Shown here one piece after another: positions 17,239 through 24,724 of a DNA stretch of 64,000 nt. Positions within the stretch are counted from its first letter, which is position 1, and every line of letters begins with the position of its first letter. The notes below the pieces were generated by a model. The model was not told where the DNA came from. It made no database searches and worked only from the letters and a program-made list of their open reading frames with translations. Source of the DNA: Flavonifractor sp. An100 (lineage in GTDB: Bacteria; Bacillota; Clostridia; Oscillospirales; Oscillospiraceae); assembly GCF_002161175.1 (NCBI RefSeq), contig NZ_NFMA01000004.1, positions 91,117 to 155,116 of the forward strand, read 5' to 3'. Made by a program: the position numbers and the translations under genes.

Positions 17239-18039
17239 TTACTCGTTGGCGGGAACGTGGATGATACCAACCGGGCATTCCTTCACGCACAGCTGGCAGC
17301 CCACACACTTGTCCTGGTCGATATAGGCCAGGTTGTTCTCCACCGTAATGGCCTCCTTGGGACAGGCCTTGGCGCACTTCATGCAGCCGATACAGCCGGC
17401 CGTGCAGGCCTTCCGGGTATCGGCGCCCTTATCCTTGTTCTGGCACAGAACAACAGGCTTGCGCTTGTGCTCGGGCACCAGGGAGATGACGGAATTGGGA
17501 CAGGCAGCAGCACAGGCGCCGCAGCCCACACACTTCTCCCGGTCCACCTTGGCAATGCCGTCCAAAATGTGGATGGCATCAAAGGCGCAGGCCCGGGTAC
17601 AGTCGCCGTAGCCCAAGCAGCCGAACTTACACATACCGTCGCCGCCGTATAGGCCCTTGACGGCCTGGCAGCTCTGCAGGCCCTCAAACTCATAGCGCTT
17701 GGAGGTCTTGCCACAGGTTCCGGAGCAGGCTACAACCGCCTTCATGGAGACGGAGGCACCGGCTTCCACACCCATGATCTCCGCAATAGCGGCGGCAGTC
17801 TTGGCACCGCCCGGAGTACACTTGTTAACCGCATTGCCGTCTTCCACAATGCTCTTGGCGTAGTCGGCACAGCCGGCGCAGCCACAGGCGCCGCAGTTGG
17901 CGCCGGCCAGGACAGCGGTGATCTTCTCCACACGCTCATCCACGGGCACATACATGAAGATGGAGGCGGCCACCAGAATCACTGCACCGATCAAACCGAT
18001 GACGGTCACGATGACAATTGCCAATAAAATCGGACTCAT
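17239..18039 (-). CDS. rnfB: Rnf electron-transport complex subunit B
   Basis: A 266-residue Fe-S subunit. Residues 7-30 are a membrane anchor. A Cys cluster follows (NCGACGCAGCADY near 47-59 with a later KCTPGG), then ferredoxin-type [4Fe-4S] motifs: CKFGCLGYGDC near 137, CVGCGACAAACPNS near 166, CTAGCIGCMKCAKACP near 212 and CVGCQLCVKECPVG near 244. RnfB is thought to accept electrons from reduced ferredoxin and pass them into the membrane complex. It is the last gene of the operon, 18 bases after rnfA, and is followed by the shared terminator. Confidence 0.97.
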   Translation of the reverse strand: MSPILLAIVIVTVIGLIGAVILVAASIFMYVPVDERVEKITAVLAGANCGACGCAGCADYAKSIVEDGNAVNKCTPGGAKTAAAIAEIMGVEAGASVSMKAVVACSGTCGKTSKRYEFEGLQSCQAVKGLYGGDGMCKFGCLGYGDCTRACAFDAIHILDGIAKVDREKCVGCGACAAACPNSVISLVPEHKRKPVVLCQNKDKGADTRKACTAGCIGCMKCAKACPKEAITVENNLAYIDQDKCVGCQLCVKECPVGIIHVPANE

Positions 18040-18057
18040 ACTGTCTTCCCCCTCCTA

Positions 18058-18681
18058 TCAAACCTTAAAGATGGCATCCACAATGCCGCCGAAGCCCATG
18101 AAGGACAGGGACGTCATAGCAGCGGCCACCAGGGTGATGGGCAGGCCCTTGAAACAAGAGGGAACGATGGCCTGCTCCACCTTGCGGCGCACGCCGGAGA
18201 ACAGGACCATGGCCACCAGGAAGCCGATACCGGCGCCGGCAGCGCAGACGATGCTCTCGATGAAGTCGTAGCCGTTGTCCAGGTTCAGGATAGTCACGCC
18301 CAGGATGGTGCAGTTGGTGGTGATCAGGGGCAGATACACGCCCAGAGCCTTGTACAAAGCGGGAATGAACTTCTTCAGGAAGTTCTCCAGCAGCTGCACC
18401 AGGATGGCGATGATCAGAATGAACACGATGGTCTGCAGGTAGCTCAGGTCACGAGCGGTATTCTCGGCACCGGCGGGGACCAGGATGAGCTTATAGATGG
18501 GCCAGGTAGCGGCCGTGGCCATGACCATGACGAAGGTGACGGCCAGGGACATACCTACGGCGCTGTCCAGCTTTTTGGATACGCCCAGGAAGGGGCAGAT
18601 ACCCAGGAACTTGGCCAGGACGTAGTTGTCCACCAGGATCATGGTAAAGAAGATACTGGCAAGCTTAACAGCCAATTCCAT
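18058..18681 (-). CDS. rnfA: Rnf electron-transport complex subunit A
   Basis: A 207-residue integral membrane protein with six predicted helices, paralogous to RnfE. Signature segments: DNYVLAKFLGICPFLGVSKK near 18-37 with the conserved membrane cysteine, and LPLITTNCTILGVTI near 100 with a second cysteine. These cysteines coordinate an intramembrane Fe-S centre in solved Rnf/NQR structures. Its start overlaps the rnfE stop by one base. Order rnfC-D-G-E-A-B is the standard clostridial one. Confidence 0.97.
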   Translation of the reverse strand: MELAVKLASIFFTMILVDNYVLAKFLGICPFLGVSKKLDSAVGMSLAVTFVMVMATAATWPIYKLILVPAGAENTARDLSYLQTIVFILIIAILVQLLENFLKKFIPALYKALGVYLPLITTNCTILGVTILNLDNGYDFIESIVCAAGAGIGFLVAMVLFSGVRRKVEQAIVPSCFKGLPITLVAAAMTSLSFMGFGGIVDAIFKV

Positions 18682-19370
18682 TACGCATTACCCCCTTCCG
18701 CAGCTTCCACAGCCTTCTGCTTTTTTGCCTTGGGAGTGGTCAGCCAGGTGGCGGCGGCCATCAGGATGCCGAACACGAAGAAACCGCCGGGCGCGCTGGT
18801 CATGATGGTGAAGGGATCAATGGACTCGGGGATCACGCGGATGGCGAAGCCTTCGGGCAGGAAGGGCAGCAGGCCGTCCAGGCCGGACATCCAGGTGCCG
18901 GAGCCCAGGATCTCACGGATGGAGCCCATCACGGTCAGGGTGATGGTGAAGCCAATACCCATGCCGATGCCGTCCAGAGCGGAGTCGACCACATTGTTCT
19001 TGGAGGCGAACATCTCCGCACGGCCCAGGATGATACAGTTCACCACGATCAGAGGCAGATACACGCCCAGAGCAGAGTCCAGGGAGGGCACATAGGCCTT
19101 TACCAGCATCTGAACCACCGACACAAAGCCGGCGATGACGGTGATGTAGCAAGGAATACGGACCTGGTCGGGAATGATCTTCCGCAGGGCGGAAATAACG
19201 ATGTTGGAGCACAGCAGCACGAAGGTAGCCGCCAGGCCCATGCCGATGCCGTTCGAGGCCATCGTGGTAGTAGCCAAGGTGGGACAGGTGCCCAGGACAA
19301 GGCGCAGAACCGGGTTCTCATTCAGAAAACCGTTGGTTAAAATTTTCAGCTTACTATTCTGATTACTCAT
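18681..19370 (-). CDS. rnfE: Rnf electron-transport complex subunit E
   Basis: A 229-residue membrane subunit homologous to RnfA. Seen: NPVLRLVLGTCPTLATTT near 18-35 and LPLIVVNCIILGRAEMFA near 104, each with the membrane cysteine, and about six helices. The C-terminal tail is short and Lys/Glu-rich. Coupled by a one-base overlap to rnfA and 17 bases downstream of rnfG. Confidence 0.97.
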   Translation of the reverse strand: MSNQNSKLKILTNGFLNENPVLRLVLGTCPTLATTTMASNGIGMGLAATFVLLCSNIVISALRKIIPDQVRIPCYITVIAGFVSVVQMLVKAYVPSLDSALGVYLPLIVVNCIILGRAEMFASKNNVVDSALDGIGMGIGFTITLTVMGSIREILGSGTWMSGLDGLLPFLPEGFAIRVIPESIDPFTIMTSAPGGFFVFGILMAAATWLTTPKAKKQKAVEAAEGGNA

Positions 19371-19387
19371 CTCGACTCACCTGCCTT

Positions 19388-19915
19388 TCAAGGAATCGCG
19401 TTGTAGGCGTCAATGGCATAGTTGACTGCCGTGTTGACTGCCCGGCTGGAGATAGAGGCACCGCTGATGCGGTCCACTTCCTGATCCAGGGTAATGGTGG
19501 AAGCGGGCAGACCGGAATACTGGCCCCAGAAGGACTCGTTGGTCACCTTGGTGCCCACGCCGGCGGTCTCAGCCTGGCTCTGGATCTTCACTTGCTTGAT
19601 GGTGCCGTCGGCATTGAAGGCGACCATAACCTCGATGGTGGAGCTATAGCCTTTGGCGGAAGAGGAAATAATGGTACCCACGCCGTTGTCGGCCACATAG
19701 ATGCCGCTTACACCCTCATAGGGAGCGGGGTCGATCTCAGTGTAGCCGTCAGCATCGGGGAGCAGCTCCGCCCGGGCCTTCTCAGCGGCAACGCGGGCAG
19801 CCTCGGCAATAATGGGAGCGGTGGCCTGGTTAGTCACAGCCAGAGCGCCGGTGATAACGATGCAGATGATACCCAGTACCACGATGGGCTTAAATACTTT
19901 GTTCCAATTGCTCAT
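19388..19915 (-). CDS. rnfG: Rnf electron-transport complex subunit G (FMN-binding)
   Basis: A 175-residue subunit with an N-terminal membrane helix (about 8-30) and an outside FMN-binding domain. The flavinylation motif reads DRISGASISS near 148-157, so the covalent FMN would be on a serine where many RnfG proteins have threonine; the ApbE consensus allows both. AETAGVGTKV near 115 is also typical. Its stop overlaps rnfD's end region by 4 bases (ATGA coupling with the rnfD stop). Confidence 0.94.
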   Translation of the reverse strand: MSNWNKVFKPIVVLGIICIVITGALAVTNQATAPIIAEAARVAAEKARAELLPDADGYTEIDPAPYEGVSGIYVADNGVGTIISSSAKGYSSTIEVMVAFNADGTIKQVKIQSQAETAGVGTKVTNESFWGQYSGLPASTITLDQEVDRISGASISSRAVNTAVNYAIDAYNAIP

Positions 19916-20859
19916 TTCGCGGCACCTCCCTTTTTCGCTTTGGCGATGCCCAGGCGGTCCTGACGGGTGAGGACGTCAATGTAGGGCACCACCAGGTTCA
20001 TCAGCAGGATGGCAAAGGACACGCCCTCGTTCATGGTGCCGAAATGACGGATCAGCATGGTGATCACACCCAGGCAGATGCCGAAGATCAGCTTACCCTT
20101 ATCGGTGGTGGGAGAGGTGACATAGTCGGTGGCCATGAAGAAGGCACCCAGCATCAGGCCGCCGGAGAGTAGCTGCACGATGGGGTCCAGGCCGAAGCAC
20201 AGACTCAGGACAGCCACAGTGGCCAGATAAGTAACGGGGATCATGGGGCTGATGACCTTGGTGACGATCAGATAGATGCCGCCCAGCAGCAGGGTAATGG
20301 CGCAGGTCTCACCCAACACACCGCCGTGGTTGCCCAGCAGCAGGGTCAGGTAATCACTGGAGCCCAGTTGGTCCACCACAGCCAGAGGGGTGGCAGAAGC
20401 CAGGGCATCGATGCCGTTTTCCGGCTTGGGATAGTCCGCCATGCGGCCGGCAAAGCCCACAGCCAGGGCAATACGGCCCACGATGGCGGGGTTGGCGAAA
20501 TTGTAGCCCAGACCGCCAAAGAGCTGCTTGACAATAACAATGGCGATAAACGCACCCACAATGGCCATCCACCAGGGCAGGGTGGCGGGCAGGTTAAAGG
20601 CCAACAGCATACCGGTGACCACAGCGGAGAAGTCTCCAACCGGGACCTCACGGCCCATCAGCTTGCAGTAACCGTACTCAAACAGGACGCAGGCCGCCAC
20701 GGTAATGGCGGTGAGGATCAGGGAATTGATCCCAAAGATAAACACAGAAGCGATCAGCGTGGGCACCAGGGCGATGCAGACCCGCTGCATGATCTTCTGG
20801 GTGCTGTCCGCGCTGGTGATGTGGGGCGCGGCAGTGACGATCAGTTTGTTCGCCATCAC
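19912..20859 (-). CDS. rnfD: Rnf electron-transport complex subunit D (FMN-binding membrane subunit)
   Basis: A 315-residue polytopic protein with about nine to ten helices. The covalent FMN site is expected at the threonine of LASATPLAVV near 160, preceded by GYNFANPAIVGR near 127-138. RnfD is part of the ion path coupled to ferredoxin:NAD+ electron flow. The start overlaps the rnfC stop by 4 bases. Whether the complex moves Na+ or H+ cannot be told here. Confidence 0.96.
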   Translation of the reverse strand: MMANKLIVTAAPHITSADSTQKIMQRVCIALVPTLIASVFIFGINSLILTAITVAACVLFEYGYCKLMGREVPVGDFSAVVTGMLLAFNLPATLPWWMAIVGAFIAIVIVKQLFGGLGYNFANPAIVGRIALAVGFAGRMADYPKPENGIDALASATPLAVVDQLGSSDYLTLLLGNHGGVLGETCAITLLLGGIYLIVTKVISPMIPVTYLATVAVLSLCFGLDPIVQLLSGGLMLGAFFMATDYVTSPTTDKGKLIFGICLGVITMLIRHFGTMNEGVSFAILLMNLVVPYIDVLTRQDRLGIAKAKKGGAAK

Positions 20860-22166
20860 TTCTTACCTCCATTCTTCATCATGATCTTAGCCTGGGCAAT
20901 GGAGGGGGCCAGAGGCCGCTTGGCGGGACAAACGAAGGAACAGGTGCCGCAGCTCATGCACAGGTCGGCGTTGAGCTCCTGGAGCAGTTCCACGTTTCCA
21001 TCGTGATAGGCCTGGACAATCTCCTTGGCAGACAGGCCCAAGGGGCATGCGTTGGTGCAGCGCCCACAGTGGATGCAGTTGGTCTCCTTGGGGAGGTGAG
21101 CCCACTTCCGGGAGAAGGCCAGAATGGCGTTGTTGTTCTTCAAAATGGGCTGGGACAGGTCGGCCAGACAGTTGCCCATCATGGGGCCGCCGTAGAGCAC
21201 CTTGCCGGGCTCGTCGGTCAGGCCGCCGCAGAACTCCAGCAGCTCCTGGACGGGAGTGCCGATGATCACTTCCACATTCTTGGGGTCCTTAACAATGTCG
21301 CCGTCCACGGTCAGGCGCTTGGTGACCAGAGGCATACCGGTCTCCAGGTACTTGCCCACAAAGGCCACGGAGGTGACATTCATTACGATCACGCCCACGT
21401 CGGAGGGCAGGCCGGGGAAGGGCACTTCCCGGCCGGTACAGTTCTCAATGAGCACTTTCTCAGCGCCCTGGGGGTAACGGCAGGCCAGAGTCTTGACCTC
21501 GATGCCGGGTACATCAATGGCATCCTTCATTTTGGCAATGGCCTCGGGCTTGTTGCCCTCGATGCCGATGACGCACTTACCGATATTTAAGTACTTCATA
21601 ACCGCCTTCACACCACCCAGGATAAAGTGGGTGTCCTCAATGAGGCAGCGGTTATCCGAGGTGATGTAGGGCTCGCACTCGGCCGCGTTGATGATCAATG
21701 TGTCGATCTCGTCCAGATTCTTGGGAGCCAGCTTCACCGCAGCGGGGAAACCGGCGCCGCCTAAGCCCACCAGACCGCTGGCACGGACCGCGTCCTGGAA
21801 GGACTTCAGATCGGTGACCTGAGGGGGAGCGATGGCGGGATCCACCTTCTGCTCTCCATCCGGGATGATCACTACGGCAGTCTGGACAGCGCCGTTAGGC
21901 GCGGTAATGGTGGTGATTCCGTCCACAATTCCGGACACGCCGGAGTGGATATCAGAGGAGACAAAGCCTCCGGCCTTGCCCACCACGGTGCCCACGTACA
22001 CCTGATCGCCCTTGGCCACGGTGGGAGCCGCCGGCGCGCCAATATGCTGGGACATGGACAGGACGATCTTTGACGGCAGCGGCATCACTACCGTCTCAAG
22101 GCTGGAAGTCCGCTTCTCGTGCGGAACTCCCGCGCCTTGCGCGGAACGTTTGAGAAATTTACTCAT
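20856..22166 (-). CDS. rnfC: Rnf electron-transport complex subunit C (NADH-binding)
   Basis: A 436-residue peripheral subunit and first gene of the operon. Residues about 120-330 contain the NADH/FMN-binding fold (GLVGLGGAGFPAAVKL near 131-146, INAAECEPYITSD near 160). The C-terminal part has two [4Fe-4S] motifs: CIHCGRCTNACPLGL near 365 and CMSCGTCSFVCPAKRPL near 404. It passes electrons to NAD+. The ATG 22166 follows GGGAGG by 9 bases. A long leader separates it from its promoter. Confidence 0.97.
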   Translation of the reverse strand: MSKFLKRSAQGAGVPHEKRTSSLETVVMPLPSKIVLSMSQHIGAPAAPTVAKGDQVYVGTVVGKAGGFVSSDIHSGVSGIVDGITTITAPNGAVQTAVVIIPDGEQKVDPAIAPPQVTDLKSFQDAVRASGLVGLGGAGFPAAVKLAPKNLDEIDTLIINAAECEPYITSDNRCLIEDTHFILGGVKAVMKYLNIGKCVIGIEGNKPEAIAKMKDAIDVPGIEVKTLACRYPQGAEKVLIENCTGREVPFPGLPSDVGVIVMNVTSVAFVGKYLETGMPLVTKRLTVDGDIVKDPKNVEVIIGTPVQELLEFCGGLTDEPGKVLYGGPMMGNCLADLSQPILKNNNAILAFSRKWAHLPKETNCIHCGRCTNACPLGLSAKEIVQAYHDGNVELLQELNADLCMSCGTCSFVCPAKRPLAPSIAQAKIMMKNGGKK

Positions 22167-22399
22167 TCAGATTTCGACCTCCCTAATACTGCTATCGCTG
22201 GGGCAGAGGGGTGCTTCTTTCATTCCAAATACCTGCCTGAGTTCCCCTTCCCTGCCGGAAGGGGTGACCGCACCCAAAACAGGAAGCCCTCCCAGAATGA
22301 GGCGGACCACCCCGATGTACGCCCGCACTTAGCGGACGCACGACAAAACCCGCCGACCCCTGTTCCTGTCCCCGAAAAGGAGCCGTCGGTTCTGCTTGC
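22167..22399 (-). promoter_or_regulatory. Long structured 5-prime leader of the rnf operon, class unknown
   Basis: About 230 bases lie between the predicted rnf transcription start and the rnfC ATG. Reading the minus strand, several stems can be drawn: CCGAC/GTCGG in the first third, CGTCCGC/GCGGGCG (22343-22320 region), GGGGTG/CACCCC enclosing CCTC/GAGG, CCTTCC/GGAAGG, and GGCAG/CTGCC near the end. No open frame with a ribosome site is convincing. I could not match it to FMN, TPP, SAM, lysine, cobalamin or glycine riboswitch cores. Confidence 0.5.
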
Positions 22400-22406
22400 G
22401 TCGTAC

Positions 22407-22435
22407 ATCATACACCTTTTCCCATGAAAACGCAA
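22407..22435 (-). promoter_or_regulatory. Promoter of the rnf operon
   Basis: On the minus strand: TTGCGT (22435-22430), 17 bases, TATGAT (22412-22407). A 7-base inverted repeat, TGAAAAC with GTTTTCA (22425-22446), overlaps the -35 region and could bind a regulator. Confidence 0.7.
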
Positions 22436-22484
22436 GAATGTTTTCAAGAAATCCCATATTTCCCCTTGTTCCGCTGAAATAAAA

Positions 22485-22516
22485 ATGGGGCGCGGACCAA
22501 CTGGTCCGCGCCCCAT
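22485..22516 (-). terminator. Terminator of the Cys/Gly-rich small gene
   Basis: A perfect 15-base stem (22485-22499 with 22502-22516, loop AC) rich in GGGGCGCGGACC, followed on the minus strand by TTTTTATTT. It separates this gene from the rnf promoter. Confidence 0.9.
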
Positions 22517-22531
22517 AGACGTCTCTTTGTC

Positions 22532-22681
22532 TCAGCAGCAGCCACCGCAGCCATTGTTGCAGCCGCAGCTGTTACCGTTGCCACCAAAGCTATTGCCGCC
22601 GCAGCAGCAGCAGAGAATGATGATCAGAATGATGATCCACAGACAGCCACCGCCGCCAAAACCGTTATTGCAGCACCCCAT
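22532..22681 (-). CDS. Cysteine/glycine-rich small membrane protein (49 aa)
   Basis: A short gene with ATG 22681, an AGGAGG site 8 bases upstream, and a strong terminator just after its stop. The product has a MGCCNNGFGGGG head, one very hydrophobic segment LWIIILIIIL (14-23), a CCCC run (24-27), and a Gly/Asn/Cys tail ending GCGGCC. Eleven or more cysteines occur in 49 residues. Similar clostridial proteins are sometimes annotated as chorion-like high-cysteine proteins; the function is unknown. A spore-coat or envelope role, or metal binding, is only inference. Confidence 0.8.
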   Translation of the reverse strand: MGCCNNGFGGGGCLWIIILIIILCCCCGGNSFGGNGNSCGCNNGCGGCC

Positions 22682-22776
22682 TTGAGTACCTCCTGTTTTA
22701 TGAAAGTTTTAAGAGGGCTTTTCTTGCCCTTCTCATTCCCATCATATGCGCAGGAAGAAAATGGGTTCAGTAAAAA

Positions 22777-23889
22777 TCAAAGAATCTTTTCCGCATAGGA
22801 GCGCAGCATGGTAGCTACCTCCGCCCGGTTGGCGCTGCTCCGGGGACTGAGGGTGGGCGCTTCTGTAGAGGTGCCACTGACAATCCCCTCTCCTACCGCC
22901 CAGCTCAGGGCCTCTCTGGCCCAATCACTGGCCTGGTTCAGCTCCTGGTACCCGGACAGGTCCGCTCCCTGGGAAACCTCCAGTCCCAGATAATTGGTGG
23001 TAAAGCTATACAGCAGCGCCACCACCTGTTCCCGGGTAACCTGCTGCTGGGGACTGAAGGTCCGCTCCCCAGTACCGGCCGTAATCCCCTGGGCCGCTCC
23101 CCACTTGACATAGGGGGCGTACCAATCCGACTCCGCCACATCATCAAAGCTGATGATGGAGGCCTCCGCCAGCTCCTGCTCCGGCGCTCCTGCAATCTGG
23201 TAGAGCACCGTCATCAGCATAGCCCGGTTCATAGCCGCATAGGGACCGAAATGGTGTTCATCCATACCGGAGAACAGCTTGTTTTTATAGACATACTCCA
23301 CCGAGGAGTAGTACCAGTCTCCACTGCTTACGTCGTAAAAAGGCAGGCCCGTGCCGCTGCCCTGGGTATAGGAGTAACCTCCCTGAACCCCCAAGCTGGC
23401 CCCTCCGGACAAAATCGTCACCTTGGCCAGGGTATCCTCTCCCACCAAATAGCGTTGGTTTGCGGTCAGCTGAGTCCCCGAGGCCACCTCAGTTCCTGTG
23501 GTCACATCAATGAACGCCCCATTGTGCGTAACGCTGGCCGTTCCTTCCATCAGCATCGTCCCAGACCCGGTGGTCAGCTCGATCACATCGCCTCCGGTCC
23601 AGCTTCTGGCCTGCAATGTAGCGCTGTAGGAACCACTTCCGCTCCCGGAGGTTGCTCCCCCCTGGTACCCTTGCTGCAGAGCATCCAGCGTTTTCTTGGC
23701 ACTGTCGTAGGTCTCCTGTAACTTTTCGTTTCCCGCCTGTGTGCCCTGCTCCACTGCCGCAGGTATAAAGGTGTTTTTAATATAAGATAACGTGACCAAG
23801 CTGTCTCCCGTGGCCAGCGCGTACGCCCCACAGGCCATGACCAGCAAAATACCGACCCCACACAAAAGCCGAATGACCGATCGTTTCAC
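22777..23889 (-). CDS. S-layer homology (SLH) domain surface protein
   Basis: A 370-residue exported protein. Residues 1-28 look like an uncleaved or cleaved signal segment (RLLCGVGILLVMACGAYAL). Residues 35-75 are likely coiled coil. The middle is Gly/Ser/Thr-rich beta structure (about 75-170). Three SLH repeats fill the C-terminus: FYDVSSGDWYYSSVEYVY near 180, FDDVAESDWYAPYVKWG near 240, and a diverged one with DWAREALSWAVGEGIVSG near 320. SLH repeats bind pyruvylated secondary wall polymer. Its start overlaps the rex stop by 4 bases, an unusual coupling of an envelope protein with a redox regulator. Confidence 0.9.
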   Translation of the reverse strand: MKRSVIRLLCGVGILLVMACGAYALATGDSLVTLSYIKNTFIPAAVEQGTQAGNEKLQETYDSAKKTLDALQQGYQGGATSGSGSGSYSATLQARSWTGGDVIELTTGSGTMLMEGTASVTHNGAFIDVTTGTEVASGTQLTANQRYLVGEDTLAKVTILSGGASLGVQGGYSYTQGSGTGLPFYDVSSGDWYYSSVEYVYKNKLFSGMDEHHFGPYAAMNRAMLMTVLYQIAGAPEQELAEASIISFDDVAESDWYAPYVKWGAAQGITAGTGERTFSPQQQVTREQVVALLYSFTTNYLGLEVSQGADLSGYQELNQASDWAREALSWAVGEGIVSGTSTEAPTLSPRSSANRAEVATMLRSYAEKIL

Positions 23890-24557
23890 AGCGTATCCTC
23901 CTCTGTGTCCTGGCTTTCCGGCTCCTCTTGCTGGGAGATCATATAGCTCAGCGCCAACAGGCTGTCGGAAAAATGGACCGATTCCACCACTACGTCTTTC
24001 CGGTTCACCGAGATCTCATAATTGGTAAAATTCCAGATTCCCTTTACCCCCGCAGCTGCCAACCGGTCTCCCATCTCCTGCGCGGCAGCGATGGGGACGG
24101 TCAGCAGCCCTACACTTACTGGATGCTGGGCTAAAAACTCCTCCAAGGAGCTGATATGATACACCGGCACACCGGCGATCTGGGTGCCTACCACCTGCTC
24201 GCTGACATCAAAGGCCGCCAGCAGATGAAAGCCATTGCTGGAAAATTTAAAGTTCTTGATCAGTGCCCGCCCCAGGTTTCCGGTTCCAAGCACCACAATG
24301 GTATGGCCCCGGCTAATTCCCAGGATTTCCCCAATCTCTTCCTTCAGGCTGTCCACCTTGTATCCGTAACCCTGCTGTCCAAAGCCGCCAAAGCAAAACA
24401 GATCCTGCCGGATTTGTGAGGCGGTAAGACCCATGGACTTCCCCAGCGCGCTGGAGGAAATCCGGACCACTCCGGATTCCTGAAGCTCGGAGAGCTGACG
24501 GTAATATCGGGGCAGACGACGTATGACCGCTGTCGATACTTTTGTGTTCCGTTTCAT
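23886..24557 (-). CDS. rex: Redox-sensing transcriptional repressor Rex
   Basis: A 223-residue NADH/NAD+ sensor. Residues 6-75 are the winged helix (AVIRRLPRYYRQLSELQ, RISSSALGKSMGLTASQIRQDL), then FGGFGQQGYGY, then a Rossmann domain with VVLGTGNLGRALI near 88-100. Rex releases DNA when NADH is high, and in clostridia it controls fermentative and redox genes such as rnf and nfn. The rnf operon and nfnAB in this window are plausible targets. The stop overlaps the SLH gene start (ATGA). Confidence 0.96.
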   Translation of the reverse strand: MKRNTKVSTAVIRRLPRYYRQLSELQESGVVRISSSALGKSMGLTASQIRQDLFCFGGFGQQGYGYKVDSLKEEIGEILGISRGHTIVVLGTGNLGRALIKNFKFSSNGFHLLAAFDVSEQVVGTQIAGVPVYHISSLEEFLAQHPVSVGLLTVPIAAAQEMGDRLAAAGVKGIWNFTNYEISVNRKDVVVESVHFSDSLLALSYMISQQEEPESQDTEEDTL

Positions 24558-24577
24558 AGCATTTGCTCCCTAAATAA

Positions 24578-24590
24578 AACGTGCAACGTT
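24578..24590. promoter_or_regulatory. Palindrome in the rex 5-prime leader
   Basis: AACGT-GCA-ACGTT, a 13-base perfect inverted repeat downstream of the predicted rex transcription start. It does not match the usual Rex box TTGTTAA-N4-TTAACAA. It resembles the CAACG-CAG-CGTTG palindrome 70 bases away. Confidence 0.3.
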
Positions 24591-24611
24591 ATAATCCTAT
24601 TTACCTGATAT

Positions 24612-24640
24612 AGTTTACCTTATTCCCCATGCGCTGTCAA
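24612..24640 (-). promoter_or_regulatory. Promoter of rex
   Basis: On the minus strand: consensus TTGACA (24640-24635), 17 bases, TAAACT (24617-24612). Confidence 0.7.
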
Positions 24641-24659
24641 TTTTTTTCCGTTTCCAACT

Positions 24660-24672
24660 CAACGCAGCGTTG
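24660..24672. promoter_or_regulatory. Palindrome upstream of the XRE-desulfoferrodoxin gene
   Basis: CAACG-CAG-CGTTG, a perfect 13-base inverted repeat ending just before the -35 box at 24674. A possible operator for the XRE fusion protein encoded next to it. Confidence 0.35.
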
Positions 24673-24673
24673 G

Positions 24674-24702
24674 TTGCCTTTCTCCCGTTCCTTTGGCATA
24701 AT
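24674..24702 (+). promoter_or_regulatory. Promoter of the XRE-desulfoferrodoxin gene
   Basis: TTGCCT (24674-24679), 17 bases, CATAAT (24697-24702), then TTTAGGAGGG and ATG at 24725. Confidence 0.65.
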
Positions 24703-24724
24703 AGCGTTTAGGAGGGATTCAACT

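Noticed and set aside
22167..22399. FMN or TPP riboswitch for rnf
   Set aside because: The conserved core sequences of these classes were not found by eye; the leader is reported as unassigned instead.
22220..22516. 98-codon minus-strand frame in the rnf leader
   Set aside because: Runs through the terminator of the preceding gene, the rnf promoter and the leader stems, without a ribosome site or domain.
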